Both the position numbers and the translations under genes were made by a program. Shown here one piece after another: positions 53,863 to 62,437 of a stretch of DNA of 64,000 bases (the stretch's first letter is position 1; every line of letters begins with the position of its first letter). The notes beneath the pieces are model-generated. The model ran no database searches, had not been told where the DNA came from, and was given only the letters and a program-made list of their open reading frames with translations. Origin of the DNA: Turicibacter sp. TJ11 (GTDB lineage: Bacteria > Bacillota_I > Bacilli_A > MOL361 > Turicibacteraceae); NCBI RefSeq assembly GCF_021497505.1, contig NZ_CP069349.1, forward strand, positions 397,861 to 461,860. Reading direction: 5' to 3'.

Positions 53863-54004
53863 CCTAGTTTCAGTCACTAGGATTTTTTGTTTGTTATATT
53901 TTACAAAAGAAATGAATAATCTGTTAGTGTTAGAGAATTAAAAGGGGAGGCGATCGTTTATGTATTGTCGAAATTGTGGGAAAGAATTAAATGAAAATGC
54001 TGAT
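53863..54004 (+). repeat. 142-bp direct repeat, right copy
   Basis: Exact copy of 40821-40962, offset 13,042. It includes the leader, AGGGGAGG and first codons of the right TM2 gene. Here the first arm of the terminator is cut off by the IS1182-type junction. Confidence 0.97.
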
Positions 54005-54373
54005 TACTGTACGCACTGTGGGGTAGCAACGACGAAAGGAAACAGTTATTGTGGTGTTTGTGGATCGGAGACGAATGAAAATGCTGATATTTGTGTGAGT
54101 TGTGGAACAAATTTAAGAAAACAACCAAAAGAAGCTAAATCAAAAATCGTGGCTGGTTTATTAGGAATTTTCTTAGGAGCTTTTGGAATTCATCGCTTTT
54201 ATTTAGGATATACAACTATAGCCGTCATTCAGCTCGTTTGAAGTATCGTGTTAGGAATTTTCACATGTGGAATTGCAACAGCTGCTGTAGCAATTTGGGG
54301 GCTTATTGAAGGAATTTTAATTCTTTGTGGAAGTGTCATTACAACAGATGCTAATGGTCAACCACTTCAGTAA
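53960..54373 (+). pseudogene. Zinc-ribbon/TM2-domain gene with in-frame TGA
   Basis: Encodes two zinc ribbons (CRNCG...CTHCG and CGVCG...CVSCG), then a TM2 domain (GLLGIFLGAFGIHRFYLG). A TGA at 54239-54241 interrupts the second helix. The frame continues SIVLGIFTCGIATAAVAIWGL...TDANGQPLQ to TAA at 54371, so one nonsense change (probably TTA to TGA) or a sequencing error explains it. Total 137 sense codons. The DUF2752 gene begins 3 bases later. Confidence 0.8.
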
Positions 54374-54376
54374 TTC

Positions 54377-54730
54377 ATGAAGCGATTTAGATATTATCGA
54401 TTTATTTTTTATTTATTCCTAGCTATCGTTATGTATCAGATACCTTTAGAGTGGATTGAAAGTCGTCGTCTTTGTATATGGTATCATCTCTTTCAAGTTG
54501 ATTGTTTTGGATGTGGATTTACCCGTGCATTTTTTTCTTTAGTGAATGGTCAATTTGAAAAAGCATTTTTTTATCATAAACTGGTCATCGTTGTTCCAGT
54601 CGTCTTGGCGATCATTGGTCAAGATTTTTGGATGATTTTGAGCCGTTCAAAGAAACAAAGTTGGTTAGAAGTTGTATTCACTCAAATGATTTCACGGCTA
54701 TATCCTAATTTAAGGGTAAAACATATTTAA
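54377..54730 (+). CDS. DUF2752-family membrane protein
   Basis: A 117-residue protein with two or three helices and the signature DCFGCGFTRAFFSLVNGQFEKAF. DUF2752 genes are often next to TM2-domain genes, as here (3-base gap). The role is unknown. No strong ribosome site, so translation may depend on the TM2 gene upstream; the in-frame TGA in that gene could therefore reduce this one. Confidence 0.85.
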   Translation: MKRFRYYRFIFYLFLAIVMYQIPLEWIESRRLCIWYHLFQVDCFGCGFTRAFFSLVNGQFEKAFFYHKLVIVVPVVLAIIGQDFWMILSRSKKQSWLEVVFTQMISRLYPNLRVKHI

Positions 54731-54837
54731 TTACATCAATCAGGTGTTTAGAAGAAACGGTAAAGAGAAATGAGTTAGTAATGATTAATGCCATGTTGGT
54801 TTGAAACATGATTTATTTAATGAGTTAGTAGCTGTAA

Positions 54838-54870
54838 AAAAAGTCGATGAAGGCCTTCATCGGCTTTTTT
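54838..54870 (+). terminator. Terminator
   Basis: Arms aaaaagtcgatgaagg / ccttcatcggcttttt (one G-T pair), T-run. Confidence 0.9.
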
Positions 54871-54905
54871 GCGTTTATCTAGAGATTCAATTTATTAAAT
54901 TATTA

Positions 54906-54920
54906 GCTTTGATAATCAAA
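54906..54920 (+). promoter_or_regulatory. 7-1-7 palindrome before birA
   Basis: CTTTGAT-A-ATCAAAG, perfect, ending 3 bases before the birA -35. The regulator is unknown. Confidence 0.45.
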
Positions 54921-54923
54921 GTA

Positions 54924-54952
54924 GTTGACAGCTAAAAAATGAGATGATAAGA
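54924..54952 (+). promoter_or_regulatory. Sigma-A promoter of birA
   Basis: TTGACA (54924-54929), 17-base spacer, TAAGAT (54947-54952). Confidence 0.8.
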
Positions 54953-54977
54953 TGATGACCAAAGGAGGTGGAAAATC

Positions 54978-55940
54978 ATGGGGTTAACACGTGACGTATT
55001 AAAGCTACTCAAAAAACATCGCGAGCAGTATTTATCTGCACAAGAAATAGCTACCCAATTATCATCTAGTCGAACGGCAGTACGCAAAGCTATTCACCAA
55101 CTCAAAGAGGAAGGTTATCCAATTCATACGATAGTAAATAAAGGTTATCAATTAAATCCCGCTTGTGACTTATTATCTTCAGAAGGAATTCATGCTTATT
55201 TAGATAAAGAATTGAAACCACTACCGATTAAAGTCTATCAGCGAATTAGTTCGACCAATACGGAAGCCAAACAACAGGCTTTAAAGGGTGCGCCTCATGG
55301 AACGGTTATTTTAGCTGAGGAGCAGACTGAGGGACGTGGTCGTTTAGGAAGAACATTTTATTCACCTAAAGGAACAGGTATTTATATGAGTGTAGTGTTA
55401 AGACCTAATCTTCATTTAAATCAAGCGACTCAAGTCACAACAACCGTCGCAACGGCGATCTGTCGGGTGATTGAAAAACTAACTGATGAGCATCCAAAAA
55501 TTAAATGGGTTAATGATATTTATTTAGATCAACAAAAAATTGCTGGAATTTTAACAGAAGCTGTCACTGATTTTGAAAGTAATCAGGTAGATTTTATGAT
55601 TATAGGAATTGGATTAAATGTTTGTACCATTGAGTTTCCATCAGAGATTAATGAAGTAGCAGGTTCATTACATCCAAAAAATTTGACGCGTAATCAGCTG
55701 TGTGCTCATCTACTAAATGAACTCTTTTCACTCCTTTCAAATCTTAACGATTCGAAGCTACTAGAAGAATATAAGTCACGATCAAATGTTTTAGGACAGT
55801 GGGTGACGTTTACGAAAAATCAAACCGTTTATGAAGCTTTCGCTGAAGATATTAATGAACAAGGAGAGTTAGTGGTACGATTAAAAAATAATGAACAAAT
55901 GATTTTAAACTCAGGAGAAGTTTCTATTCGATGGATATAG
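54978..55940 (+). CDS. birA: Biotin ligase and biotin repressor BirA
   Basis: A 320-residue bifunctional protein. An N-terminal winged helix (YLSAQEIATQLSSSRTAVRKAIHQLKEEG) binds DNA; the ligase domain has ISSTNTEAKQQA, the ATP/biotin loop GRGRLGRTF, and KWVNDIYLDQQKIAGILTE. A C-terminal SH3-like domain ends it. It attaches biotin to acetyl-CoA carboxylase and similar enzymes and represses biotin genes. AAAGGAGGTGG precedes the ATG. bioY follows about 100 bases on. Confidence 0.95.
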   Translation: MGLTRDVLKLLKKHREQYLSAQEIATQLSSSRTAVRKAIHQLKEEGYPIHTIVNKGYQLNPACDLLSSEGIHAYLDKELKPLPIKVYQRISSTNTEAKQQALKGAPHGTVILAEEQTEGRGRLGRTFYSPKGTGIYMSVVLRPNLHLNQATQVTTTVATAICRVIEKLTDEHPKIKWVNDIYLDQQKIAGILTEAVTDFESNQVDFMIIGIGLNVCTIEFPSEINEVAGSLHPKNLTRNQLCAHLLNELFSLLSNLNDSKLLEEYKSRSNVLGQWVTFTKNQTVYEAFAEDINEQGELVVRLKNNEQMILNSGEVSIRWI

Positions 55941-55955
55941 ATTTCATCATTAAGA

Positions 55956-55992
55956 GTTAGATTATTGATTGACTGCTTTGGTCGTTTCTAAC
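55956..55992 (+). promoter_or_regulatory. Possible BirA operator before bioY
   Basis: gttaga and tctaac arms spaced by 25 bases. The two-sided form recalls BirA sites, but the consensus TTAACC/GGTTAA is not met, so this is weak. Confidence 0.25.
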
Positions 55993-56038
55993 GTTTATGA
56001 CATGATAAAACATTTATTTAGGTAAGTGAGGAATTAAA

Positions 56039-56581
56039 ATGAAAACAAAAGAATTAACGAAGATAGCCATTTGTATTACATTATTATGTATATCCGCCTA
56101 TTTGTCATTTCCGTTACCCTTTACCCCCACGATGGTAACCGCTCAAACGATTATGATTAATGTGATTTCCCTTGTATTACTTCCTACCCAGGCATTTTTA
56201 ACGGTGTTATTATATCTTTTCATTGGATTACTTGGATTTCCTGTTTTTTCAGGAGGGATGGGAGGAGTTGGCAAGCTCTTAGGTCCAACGGGTGGATTTA
56301 TTTTTGCTTTTTTAATAGCAGCGCCAGTGATGAGTTGGCTTCGATTAAAAATGGGAAATGATTTTAAGCAGGTATTGGTCATTACAACGTTCGTAGGGAT
56401 GCCGATCATTTATTTAGTGGGAACTCTATGGATGACTTGGCTTATGCAATTGTCAGTAGTGCAAGCGTTTAAAGTAGCTGTCTTACCGTTTTTAGTGGGA
56501 GATGGCTTAAAATGTCTGATTGCCTCTCTTTTAGTTTTGAAATTAGAACAGATCTCACCAAGAAGTATTCGTTTAGCTTAA
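56039..56581 (+). CDS. bioY: Biotin transporter BioY (ECF S component)
   Basis: A 180-residue membrane protein with six helices. Family motif GFPVFSGGMGGVGKLLGPTGGFIFAF binds biotin in BioY proteins. PFTPTMVTAQT near the N-terminus is also typical. It works with a shared ECF ATPase/T module encoded elsewhere. GAGGAATTAAA precedes the ATG. Confidence 0.93.
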   Translation: MKTKELTKIAICITLLCISAYLSFPLPFTPTMVTAQTIMINVISLVLLPTQAFLTVLLYLFIGLLGFPVFSGGMGGVGKLLGPTGGFIFAFLIAAPVMSWLRLKMGNDFKQVLVITTFVGMPIIYLVGTLWMTWLMQLSVVQAFKVAVLPFLVGDGLKCLIASLLVLKLEQISPRSIRLA

Positions 56582-56750
56582 ATGTAAAATTTTTTTATTA
56601 GTGTAAGTATTCAAAAAAATGATCTTTTCAAAAAACATCATGCTTTTTGGATGAAGCATGAAGTTAAGTGATATCAACCCATGATTATAGATCTTTAACT
56701 GGCTTCATTTGATTAAGTTGTTATTTCAAGATAAATTAGTAAAAAATATT

Positions 56751-56782
56751 AGCTAACGAAAAAAGAACGTTAGCTTTTTTTT
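56751..56782 (+). terminator. Terminator
   Basis: Arms agctaacg / cgttagct with eight Ts. It is about 170 bases after bioY. Confidence 0.8.
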
Positions 56783-56878
56783 CGTTGAAAAAGATGTAAT
56801 CAAATAAAGGAGTAAATTTGAAAAACGACTTAAATCGACAAATGTTTTTAAAAATTTCGCTCATCCTATGAGTAGGTG

Positions 56879-58651
56879 ATGAAAGTGAAAAAAAACCGTA
56901 AAGATAATCGAGAGTTTAAGCAGCTAAAAGAGCAATTAATAGGCATCAGACAAGTGATTAAACATACGAAAATCGGTAATCTTTGGACGCACGAAGCATC
57001 TGTTAGAAAAAAGTTAAAGCAATTACATCAGATGCAAGGAAGTTCGATTAAAGGTTATGAAGATTTAGTGATAGACTATCGGGAACTATTAGATGACATC
57101 TCACGGCGATTATTAGAAGACTATAATGAAAAAAATGAAACACAATTTGAATTTGACGATATCGTTGATCAATTTGAAGTGGAGTATTTAGCCTCTGGGA
57201 TTTTAACGGCCTTAGTTAGTAGTCATATCCCAACACTAATGGCAGATGCCTTTCAAACTCATTTTCCTCAAAATCCTAAAGATGAGTATCAAGAGGCAAG
57301 AGCGATTAAACGAAAAGTTTATCTTCATTTAGGACAGACGAATACAGGAAAAACGTATCAGGCTATTCAACGATTAAAACAAAGCACAAGTGGTGTCTAT
57401 TTAGCACCGTTAAGAATTTTAGCGTTAGAGATTTTCGAACGTTTAAATGAAGAAGGCGTACCGTGTCATTTGTTAACGGGTGAAGAGGAAGTGCTCATTG
57501 AAGGTGCCACTCATCAAAGTTCAACGATTGAGAAGCTAAACCTTAATCAAACGTATGAAGTGGCAGTCATTGATGAAATACAAATGATTGATGATTCTCA
57601 ACGTGGAGCAGCTTGGACACGAGCCTTGCTTGGTCTAAGATGCCAAGAAATTCATTTGTGTGGCGCACTTAATTCAAAAGAAGTACTGATGGATATTTTA
57701 AAAGATTGTGAAGATGATTTTGAGGTGATCGAATACGTTCGTCAGGTGCCTCTTGAAATCGTTAAGGAGCCCTTTAAATTAAGTGAAGCTCAAGTTGGAG
57801 ATGCGTTTATTCTTTTTTCTAAACGAAAAGTGTTAGAATTAGCAAAGTTTTATCGTGAAAGTGGTATTCGAGCCAGTGTGATTTATGGTGACCTACCCCC
57901 AGAAGTACGAAAGATGCAGTATCATGACTTTACTGGGCATGAAAATATCATTTTAGTGTCAACGGATGCCATTGGAATGGGAGTGAACTTACCCATTCAA
58001 CGAATCATTTTTATGAATCTTCAAAAGTTTGATGGTGAAGAGGAACGTTGGTTGACTTCTCAAGAAGTTAAACAAATTGCAGGACGTGCCGGTAGAAAAG
58101 GACTTTATGAAGTCGGATATGTTTGTAGTTATGGAAAAGGTTATTCGTTTCTAAAGGAGAAAATAGAGATGGATGATCCGTTAATTGAAGAAGCCGTCAT
58201 CGGACCAAGTGAAGCTATTTTAAAGATTGAAGGACTGCCACTAAAAGAAAAGTTGGCGCTTTGGAGCACCACGCCTATACAAGTTCCATGGTATCGTAAA
58301 ATGGATATTAGAGACTATATTTTAATTTTAGATAAGATTAGGCGATATCAACTTAGTGAACATGAACAGTGGCGTATTATGAAACTTCCAATTGACGTAC
58401 ATAACGAGGAAATTGTGGCAATGTTACTAAGCTATGTGGAGCAATATTTTATTCAAGAGGTGGATGAATTACCTAAACCAGCTATTAAAGAAGAAAGTTT
58501 AAAAGCCCTTGAAACATATTATCAAAAAGTTAATTTATATTATTCGTTCTGTAAAAATTTTGACATTCCTTTTGATTTAGACTGGGTGTATGAAAAACGA
58601 AATGATATCAGTGAACAAATTAATGAACGATTAATTAAAGGTCATTATTAA
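56879..58651 (+). CDS. Suv3-like superfamily 2 RNA helicase
   Basis: About 590 residues, resembling the mitochondrial degradosome helicase Suv3. Walker A GQTNTGKT, GVYLAPLRILALEIFERLN, Walker B VIDEIQMIDD, then VSTDAIGMGVNLPI and QIAGRAGRKGLYE. A basic N-terminal segment (about 1-110, KKNRKDNREFKQLK) and a C-terminal Suv3-type domain flank the helicase core. It probably unwinds RNA in turnover. The start is uncertain: GTG 56876, ATG 56879 and GTG 56885 are all possible, with only AGGTG nearby. Confidence 0.85.
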   Translation: MKVKKNRKDNREFKQLKEQLIGIRQVIKHTKIGNLWTHEASVRKKLKQLHQMQGSSIKGYEDLVIDYRELLDDISRRLLEDYNEKNETQFEFDDIVDQFEVEYLASGILTALVSSHIPTLMADAFQTHFPQNPKDEYQEARAIKRKVYLHLGQTNTGKTYQAIQRLKQSTSGVYLAPLRILALEIFERLNEEGVPCHLLTGEEEVLIEGATHQSSTIEKLNLNQTYEVAVIDEIQMIDDSQRGAAWTRALLGLRCQEIHLCGALNSKEVLMDILKDCEDDFEVIEYVRQVPLEIVKEPFKLSEAQVGDAFILFSKRKVLELAKFYRESGIRASVIYGDLPPEVRKMQYHDFTGHENIILVSTDAIGMGVNLPIQRIIFMNLQKFDGEEERWLTSQEVKQIAGRAGRKGLYEVGYVCSYGKGYSFLKEKIEMDDPLIEEAVIGPSEAILKIEGLPLKEKLALWSTTPIQVPWYRKMDIRDYILILDKIRRYQLSEHEQWRIMKLPIDVHNEEIVAMLLSYVEQYFIQEVDELPKPAIKEESLKALETYYQKVNLYYSFCKNFDIPFDLDWVYEKRNDISEQINERLIKGHY

Positions 58652-58662
58652 ATGATAAAACT

Positions 58663-58707
58663 AAAAATGGAGGACGGCTTCTCAATCAAGTCAGTCACTC
58701 CATTTTT
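58663..58707 (+). terminator. Terminator after the helicase
   Basis: Arms aaaaatggag / ctccattttt around a 25-nt loop, T-run. Confidence 0.75.
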
Positions 58708-58712
58708 TAATG

Positions 58713-58895
58713 GTATTTAGTTCAAGTGAAACAATTGGCCATCACGATGATGAAACCATTTCATTAGCTCTGTTAGATACTAAAAGAGAACTTTTATGCT
58801 CAATAACACAGATTATTTATTAATCATGGGCTGCAAATGTTAATGAAGCATTTATCAGTCAAAGTGTTGATCCTACTGAGGTTAGAGGATCATAA
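58713..58895 (+). pseudogene. Fragment of an unidentified gene
   Basis: One frame reads protein-like for 60 codons with a single TAA at codon 37: SSSETIGHHDDETISLALLD... then SWAANVNEAFISQSVDPTEV. No start or ribosome site. Family not recognised. It may be a decayed gene or chance. Confidence 0.35.
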
Positions 58896-58956
58896 AACTT
58901 ACAGAAAATTGTATGTCCAGTTTGAGAATAAAGGCTTAAATTTTGAAAATCAAAAT

Positions 58957-58990
58957 TTATACCACATATAAACGCTAAAATGTGGTATAA
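58957..58990 (+). repeat. Inverted repeat overlapping the CarD promoter
   Basis: Eleven-base arms ttataccacat / atgtggtataa, 12-nt spacer. A -10-like TATAAT (58986-58991) lies in the right arm. Operator is more likely than terminator, since no T-run follows. Confidence 0.55.
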
Positions 58991-59060
58991 TAGGATATAG
59001 TGAGCTATTTTAAAACGTCAGTCCAGTTGAAAATGAGTTCTCTGAAAGGACGGTCTAACT

Positions 59061-59555
59061 ATGTTTAAAATAAATGATTATATTATGTATGGAACAACAG
59101 GTGTTTGTCAAGTAATGGATATTAAAAGTGAACAGTTTTTAATGGATGAGCCTCAAGATTATTATGTTTTAAATCCCATCTATACGGAACATACGACGAT
59201 CATGATTCCTGTGGAATCACAAAAAGTCAGTGCAAGAAGATTACATTCAAAAGAAGACGTGAAAAACTTTATTGAACAAATCTTATCTAATGAGCTTTTT
59301 TGGATCGATGATGTTCGCGAAAGAAATCTTGTCTTTCGTTCGATGGTTAACAAAATGGACTGTGAATCATTAATTACGTTAATAAGAAGTATTTATCATC
59401 ATAAAAAAGAAGGATCTTCAATGAAAAAAATCAATAAAAATGATGAAGATGTCATGAGTTTAGCAAAAAAATTATTAAATGAAGAATTTTCGATGATTTT
59501 AGGGATTGAACCAGAAGAAGTCAGTGATTATATTTTAGAACGCGTTGCTCAATAA
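59061..59555 (+). CDS. CarD-family transcriptional regulator
   Basis: A 164-residue protein. The N-terminal RNA polymerase-interacting CarD/TRCF-like domain begins MFKINDYIMYGTTGVCQVMDI and includes YYVLNPIYTEHTTIMIPVES. The helical C-terminal half contains LAKKLLNEEFSMILGI, like CdnL. Such proteins stabilise open promoter complexes. GAAAGGACGG precedes the ATG. An 11-base inverted repeat lies about 70 bases upstream. Confidence 0.85.
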   Translation: MFKINDYIMYGTTGVCQVMDIKSEQFLMDEPQDYYVLNPIYTEHTTIMIPVESQKVSARRLHSKEDVKNFIEQILSNELFWIDDVRERNLVFRSMVNKMDCESLITLIRSIYHHKKEGSSMKKINKNDEDVMSLAKKLLNEEFSMILGIEPEEVSDYILERVAQ

Positions 59556-59560
59556 GAGAA

Positions 59561-59592
59561 GAGATAGTTTCCCAAAGGAACTATCTTTTTTC
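59561..59592 (+). terminator. Terminator after the CarD gene
   Basis: Arms agatagtt / aactatct, T-run. Confidence 0.8.
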
Positions 59593-59719
59593 ATTTGATT
59601 AAAACAAATCGTTTTTAATGAGCTATTCTTTCACTTGCTAACGCATCTTTTTTACTTAATAAATTTACGATCTACGACTCATATCTTCAGCAAATGATAG
59701 GGATGGAAATTATTGAAGC

Positions 59720-59850
59720 TTGTGTTTTAATACATAGGTTGATATAATGAATTCATCCGATCATAGTAGAAATACAGATGACTTAATAGGACAAGTGCCT
59801 AAAACAGTCATAAGAATTAATATCTCATGTTGGCGCATGAGATTTTTTTG
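59720..59850 (+). ncRNA. Candidate small RNA or attenuated leader upstream of dbpA
   Basis: TTGTGT (59720-59725), 17-base spacer, TATAAT (59743-59748), then a terminator with arms atctcatg / catgagat and seven Ts at 59822-59849. No ORF lies between, so a transcript of about 95 nt is predicted. It ends before a separate dbpA -10 (TACAAT, 59891-59896). It matches no RNA family that I recognise. Confidence 0.5.
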
Positions 59851-59928
59851 TTGAAAATAAAGTTTTAGCGTCAAAAAGCTGAAGAAGTGGTACAATAAAA
59901 GGTAATCATAATTAAAAGAGGTAGAAAC

Positions 59929-61368
59929 ATGACAAAATTTAATGAATTCAACCTTAGTCCTGATATTTTAAAAGCGTTAGATGGACTAGGATATCATGAA
60001 GCAACAGAGGTACAGTTACAGGTCATTCCGGCTGTTTTAAATAAAGAAGATTTAGTGGTGCAATCCAAAACAGGAAGTGGAAAAACAGCTTCTTATGGAA
60101 TTCCTGTTTGTGAACAAATGGATTGGGAAGAGAATAAACCACAAACATTGATTTTAGTGCCAACACGTGAATTAGCTGTTCAAATTCAAGAAGAACTAAT
60201 GCATATTGGACGCTTTAAGCGACTCAAGGTGGTTGCTGTTTATGGGAAATCACCATTTAAAGATCAAGCTCAACAATTAAAACAAAAGACACATATTGTT
60301 GTTGGAACTCCTGGTCGAGTGCTTGATCATCTTGAGCGTGGAACGTTGAGTTTAAAACAAATGAACACACTTATTTTAGATGAAGCTGATGAAATGTTAA
60401 ATATGGGGTTCTTCGAGACAGTTGAAATGATTTTAAAAATGACACCCCAAACACGTCAAACTTTATTATTTTCAGCTACTATGCCAACTCGTATTAAAGA
60501 GTTAGCGAATCGCTATTTAATAAATCCGAGTGAAATTAAAATTGAATCTGAATCGATTGCCACGGATTTAGTTGAGCATGCGTTATATTCAGTTCGTATG
60601 CAGGAAAAAGTTCGTTTATTACAAGATTTATTAACGGTAGAAACACCGGATCGTTGTATTGTTTTTTGTTCGACGCGAGAAGCAGTCGAAGCTTTATATC
60701 AAGGACTCAAGGCAAAAGGTTATCCAACGAATCGTTTACATGGTGGAATGGAGCAAAAGGATCGCCTTGAAGTCATGCGAAATTTCAAAATGGGACAGTT
60801 TGCATTTCTAATCGCAACCGATGTCGCTGCACGTGGAATTGATATTAGTGATTTAACACATGTATTTAACTTTGATTTACCAGATGATCAAGAAGCTTTC
60901 GTTCATCGAATTGGTCGTGTTGGACGTGCAGGGAAAGTCGGAAAAGCGATTACGTTTGTGACGCCGTTTGAGACTAAGTTGCTTGATCAAATTCAAAAAT
61001 ACATTGGTTTTGAATTACCAGAGATGGAACGTCCTGTGGCAACAGAAGTTGAAAAAGCAAAAGCTGCCTTTTTAACAAAATTAAAACAACGTCCAAAAGC
61101 AAGTCTACAAAAACGCGCTGACACGAATAATGAAATTATGAAAATTTATTTAAACGGTGGAAAGAAAAAGAAACTACGTGCGATTGATTTTGTTGGAACA
61201 ATTTTATCCATTGAAGGGATAGAAAAAGAGGATATTGGAATTATTGATATTAAAGATCAAGTCACTTACATTGATATTTTAAATGGAAAAGGTTGGACAG
61301 TTATTGATGGCTTAAAAACCAAAACGATCAAAGGTAAAAAAATAAAAGCACAAAAAGCATATAACTAG
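59929..61368 (+). CDS. dbpA: DEAD-box RNA helicase DbpA/YxiN
   Basis: A 479-residue helicase specific for 23S rRNA. Motifs in order: Q motif near residue 20, Walker A SKTGSGKT, PTRELAVQ, DEAD (ILDEADEMLNMGF), SAT, HGGM, VAARGID and HRIGRVGRAG. The C-terminal RNA-binding domain has MKIYLNGGKKKKLRAIDFVG and DILNGKGW, characteristic of DbpA/YxiN, which targets hairpin 92 of 23S rRNA in ribosome assembly. AAGAGGTAG precedes the ATG. Confidence 0.94.
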   Translation: MTKFNEFNLSPDILKALDGLGYHEATEVQLQVIPAVLNKEDLVVQSKTGSGKTASYGIPVCEQMDWEENKPQTLILVPTRELAVQIQEELMHIGRFKRLKVVAVYGKSPFKDQAQQLKQKTHIVVGTPGRVLDHLERGTLSLKQMNTLILDEADEMLNMGFFETVEMILKMTPQTRQTLLFSATMPTRIKELANRYLINPSEIKIESESIATDLVEHALYSVRMQEKVRLLQDLLTVETPDRCIVFCSTREAVEALYQGLKAKGYPTNRLHGGMEQKDRLEVMRNFKMGQFAFLIATDVAARGIDISDLTHVFNFDLPDDQEAFVHRIGRVGRAGKVGKAITFVTPFETKLLDQIQKYIGFELPEMERPVATEVEKAKAAFLTKLKQRPKASLQKRADTNNEIMKIYLNGGKKKKLRAIDFVGTILSIEGIEKEDIGIIDIKDQVTYIDILNGKGWTVIDGLKTKTIKGKKIKAQKAYN

Positions 61369-61389
61369 TTAAAGTTTATAACACTGATA

Positions 61390-61420
61390 AAAAGGCAAAC
61401 ATGAAATGTTTGCCTTTTTT
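61390..61420 (+). terminator. Terminator after dbpA
   Basis: Arms aaaaaggcaaaca / tgtttgccttttt, T-run. Confidence 0.9.
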
Positions 61421-61641
61421 CATTTGCATAACGAGAAATGCTTATTCCTTTTGGATGGTATAAAATCATGATTTATCTCACACATTAAAATCAAATCTCA
61501 ATACACTAGGGTGGATTGGTCAGCAAAGATGGACTTTTGATTTTTAAACAGTTACTATTCTTTCGTTAAACCAAATGTTTATGAAAATTTCTTTAAAACG
61601 TTACGATTTAGTGGACTGATGTTCATCAGGAGGTAAGTTAA

Positions 61642-62202
61642 ATGATTCCTTATATGATAAAACATTGTGCTCCCGCACTTGCTCGCATCAAAGTCGCAAA
61701 TTTATTTAGTTACCCTTATCTTTCAGAGTATCAATTACAACAGGAGTTAGTAGAAGTTAATCAAATCCTTGATCAAGTGCATTTTGTGGCTCAAGTATTA
61801 AAACATGGTCAAAAAAGGGCGCTCGTTTATGTTTATGAAAAGAAACAGTTAGAAAAACGATTAAATCAACTTGAAATTAAAACTTTTTTAGAAAACATCG
61901 GCTATCAAATGAACAGTGTGGAAGTCTGTTTATCCCATCTTAAAGATCGTTTAATGAGCAATGAGACATTTCCACACGAAATTGGCTTCTTTTTGGGCTA
62001 TCCTTATGAAGATGTCGTTGGCTTTATTGAGCATGAAGGAAAGGCGTATCTTTATAAAGGATATTGGAAAGTTTATTCACATTTAGAAGAGACAAAAGAG
62101 CTATTTGAATTATATTCAAGATATAAAGAGGATTATAGTTTAAAGTATGAACAGGGTCAAACGTTTGAAAGGTTACTATTAGCTAGCCATGAATCGAGAT
62201 AA
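61642..62202 (+). CDS. DUF3793-family protein
   Basis: A 186-residue soluble protein. The opening HCAPALARIKVANLF and PHEIGFFLGYPYEDVVGFI are DUF3793 hallmarks. Such genes are common in gut Firmicutes, often near iron or flavodoxin genes; function is unknown. CAGGAGG precedes the ATG. The 273 bases before it hold only the dbpA terminator. Confidence 0.85.
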   Translation: MIPYMIKHCAPALARIKVANLFSYPYLSEYQLQQELVEVNQILDQVHFVAQVLKHGQKRALVYVYEKKQLEKRLNQLEIKTFLENIGYQMNSVEVCLSHLKDRLMSNETFPHEIGFFLGYPYEDVVGFIEHEGKAYLYKGYWKVYSHLEETKELFELYSRYKEDYSLKYEQGQTFERLLLASHESR

Positions 62203-62245
62203 ATTTTTATATAAGATAATCTATCTCATTTTAGAATATGAAGGT

Positions 62246-62284
62246 CTTCGTTTGAAAGGATATTAGTCAAACGAAGGATTTTTT
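62246..62284 (+). terminator. Terminator
   Basis: Arms cttcgtttga / tcaaacgaag, then a T-run. Confidence 0.85.
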
Positions 62285-62437
62285 ATTCTAAACGTGTATT
62301 TAAATTCATTTTAATCAGCACTTAAAACGTCTTGAAGGCTAACTTTAAATTTTATAAATCATCTTTTTTTGCTTAGGCACTTCTACTCATTTTTTATCAT
62401 ACGATACTTAAAGATAGAGTAAAGGGGTGAACTCAAA

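Noticed and set aside
53960-54373. TGA read as Trp (alternative genetic code)
   Set aside because: Other genes end in TGA at sensible places (for example 14411) and use TGG for Trp. TM2 proteins expect Leu/Ile here. A nonsense change is simpler.
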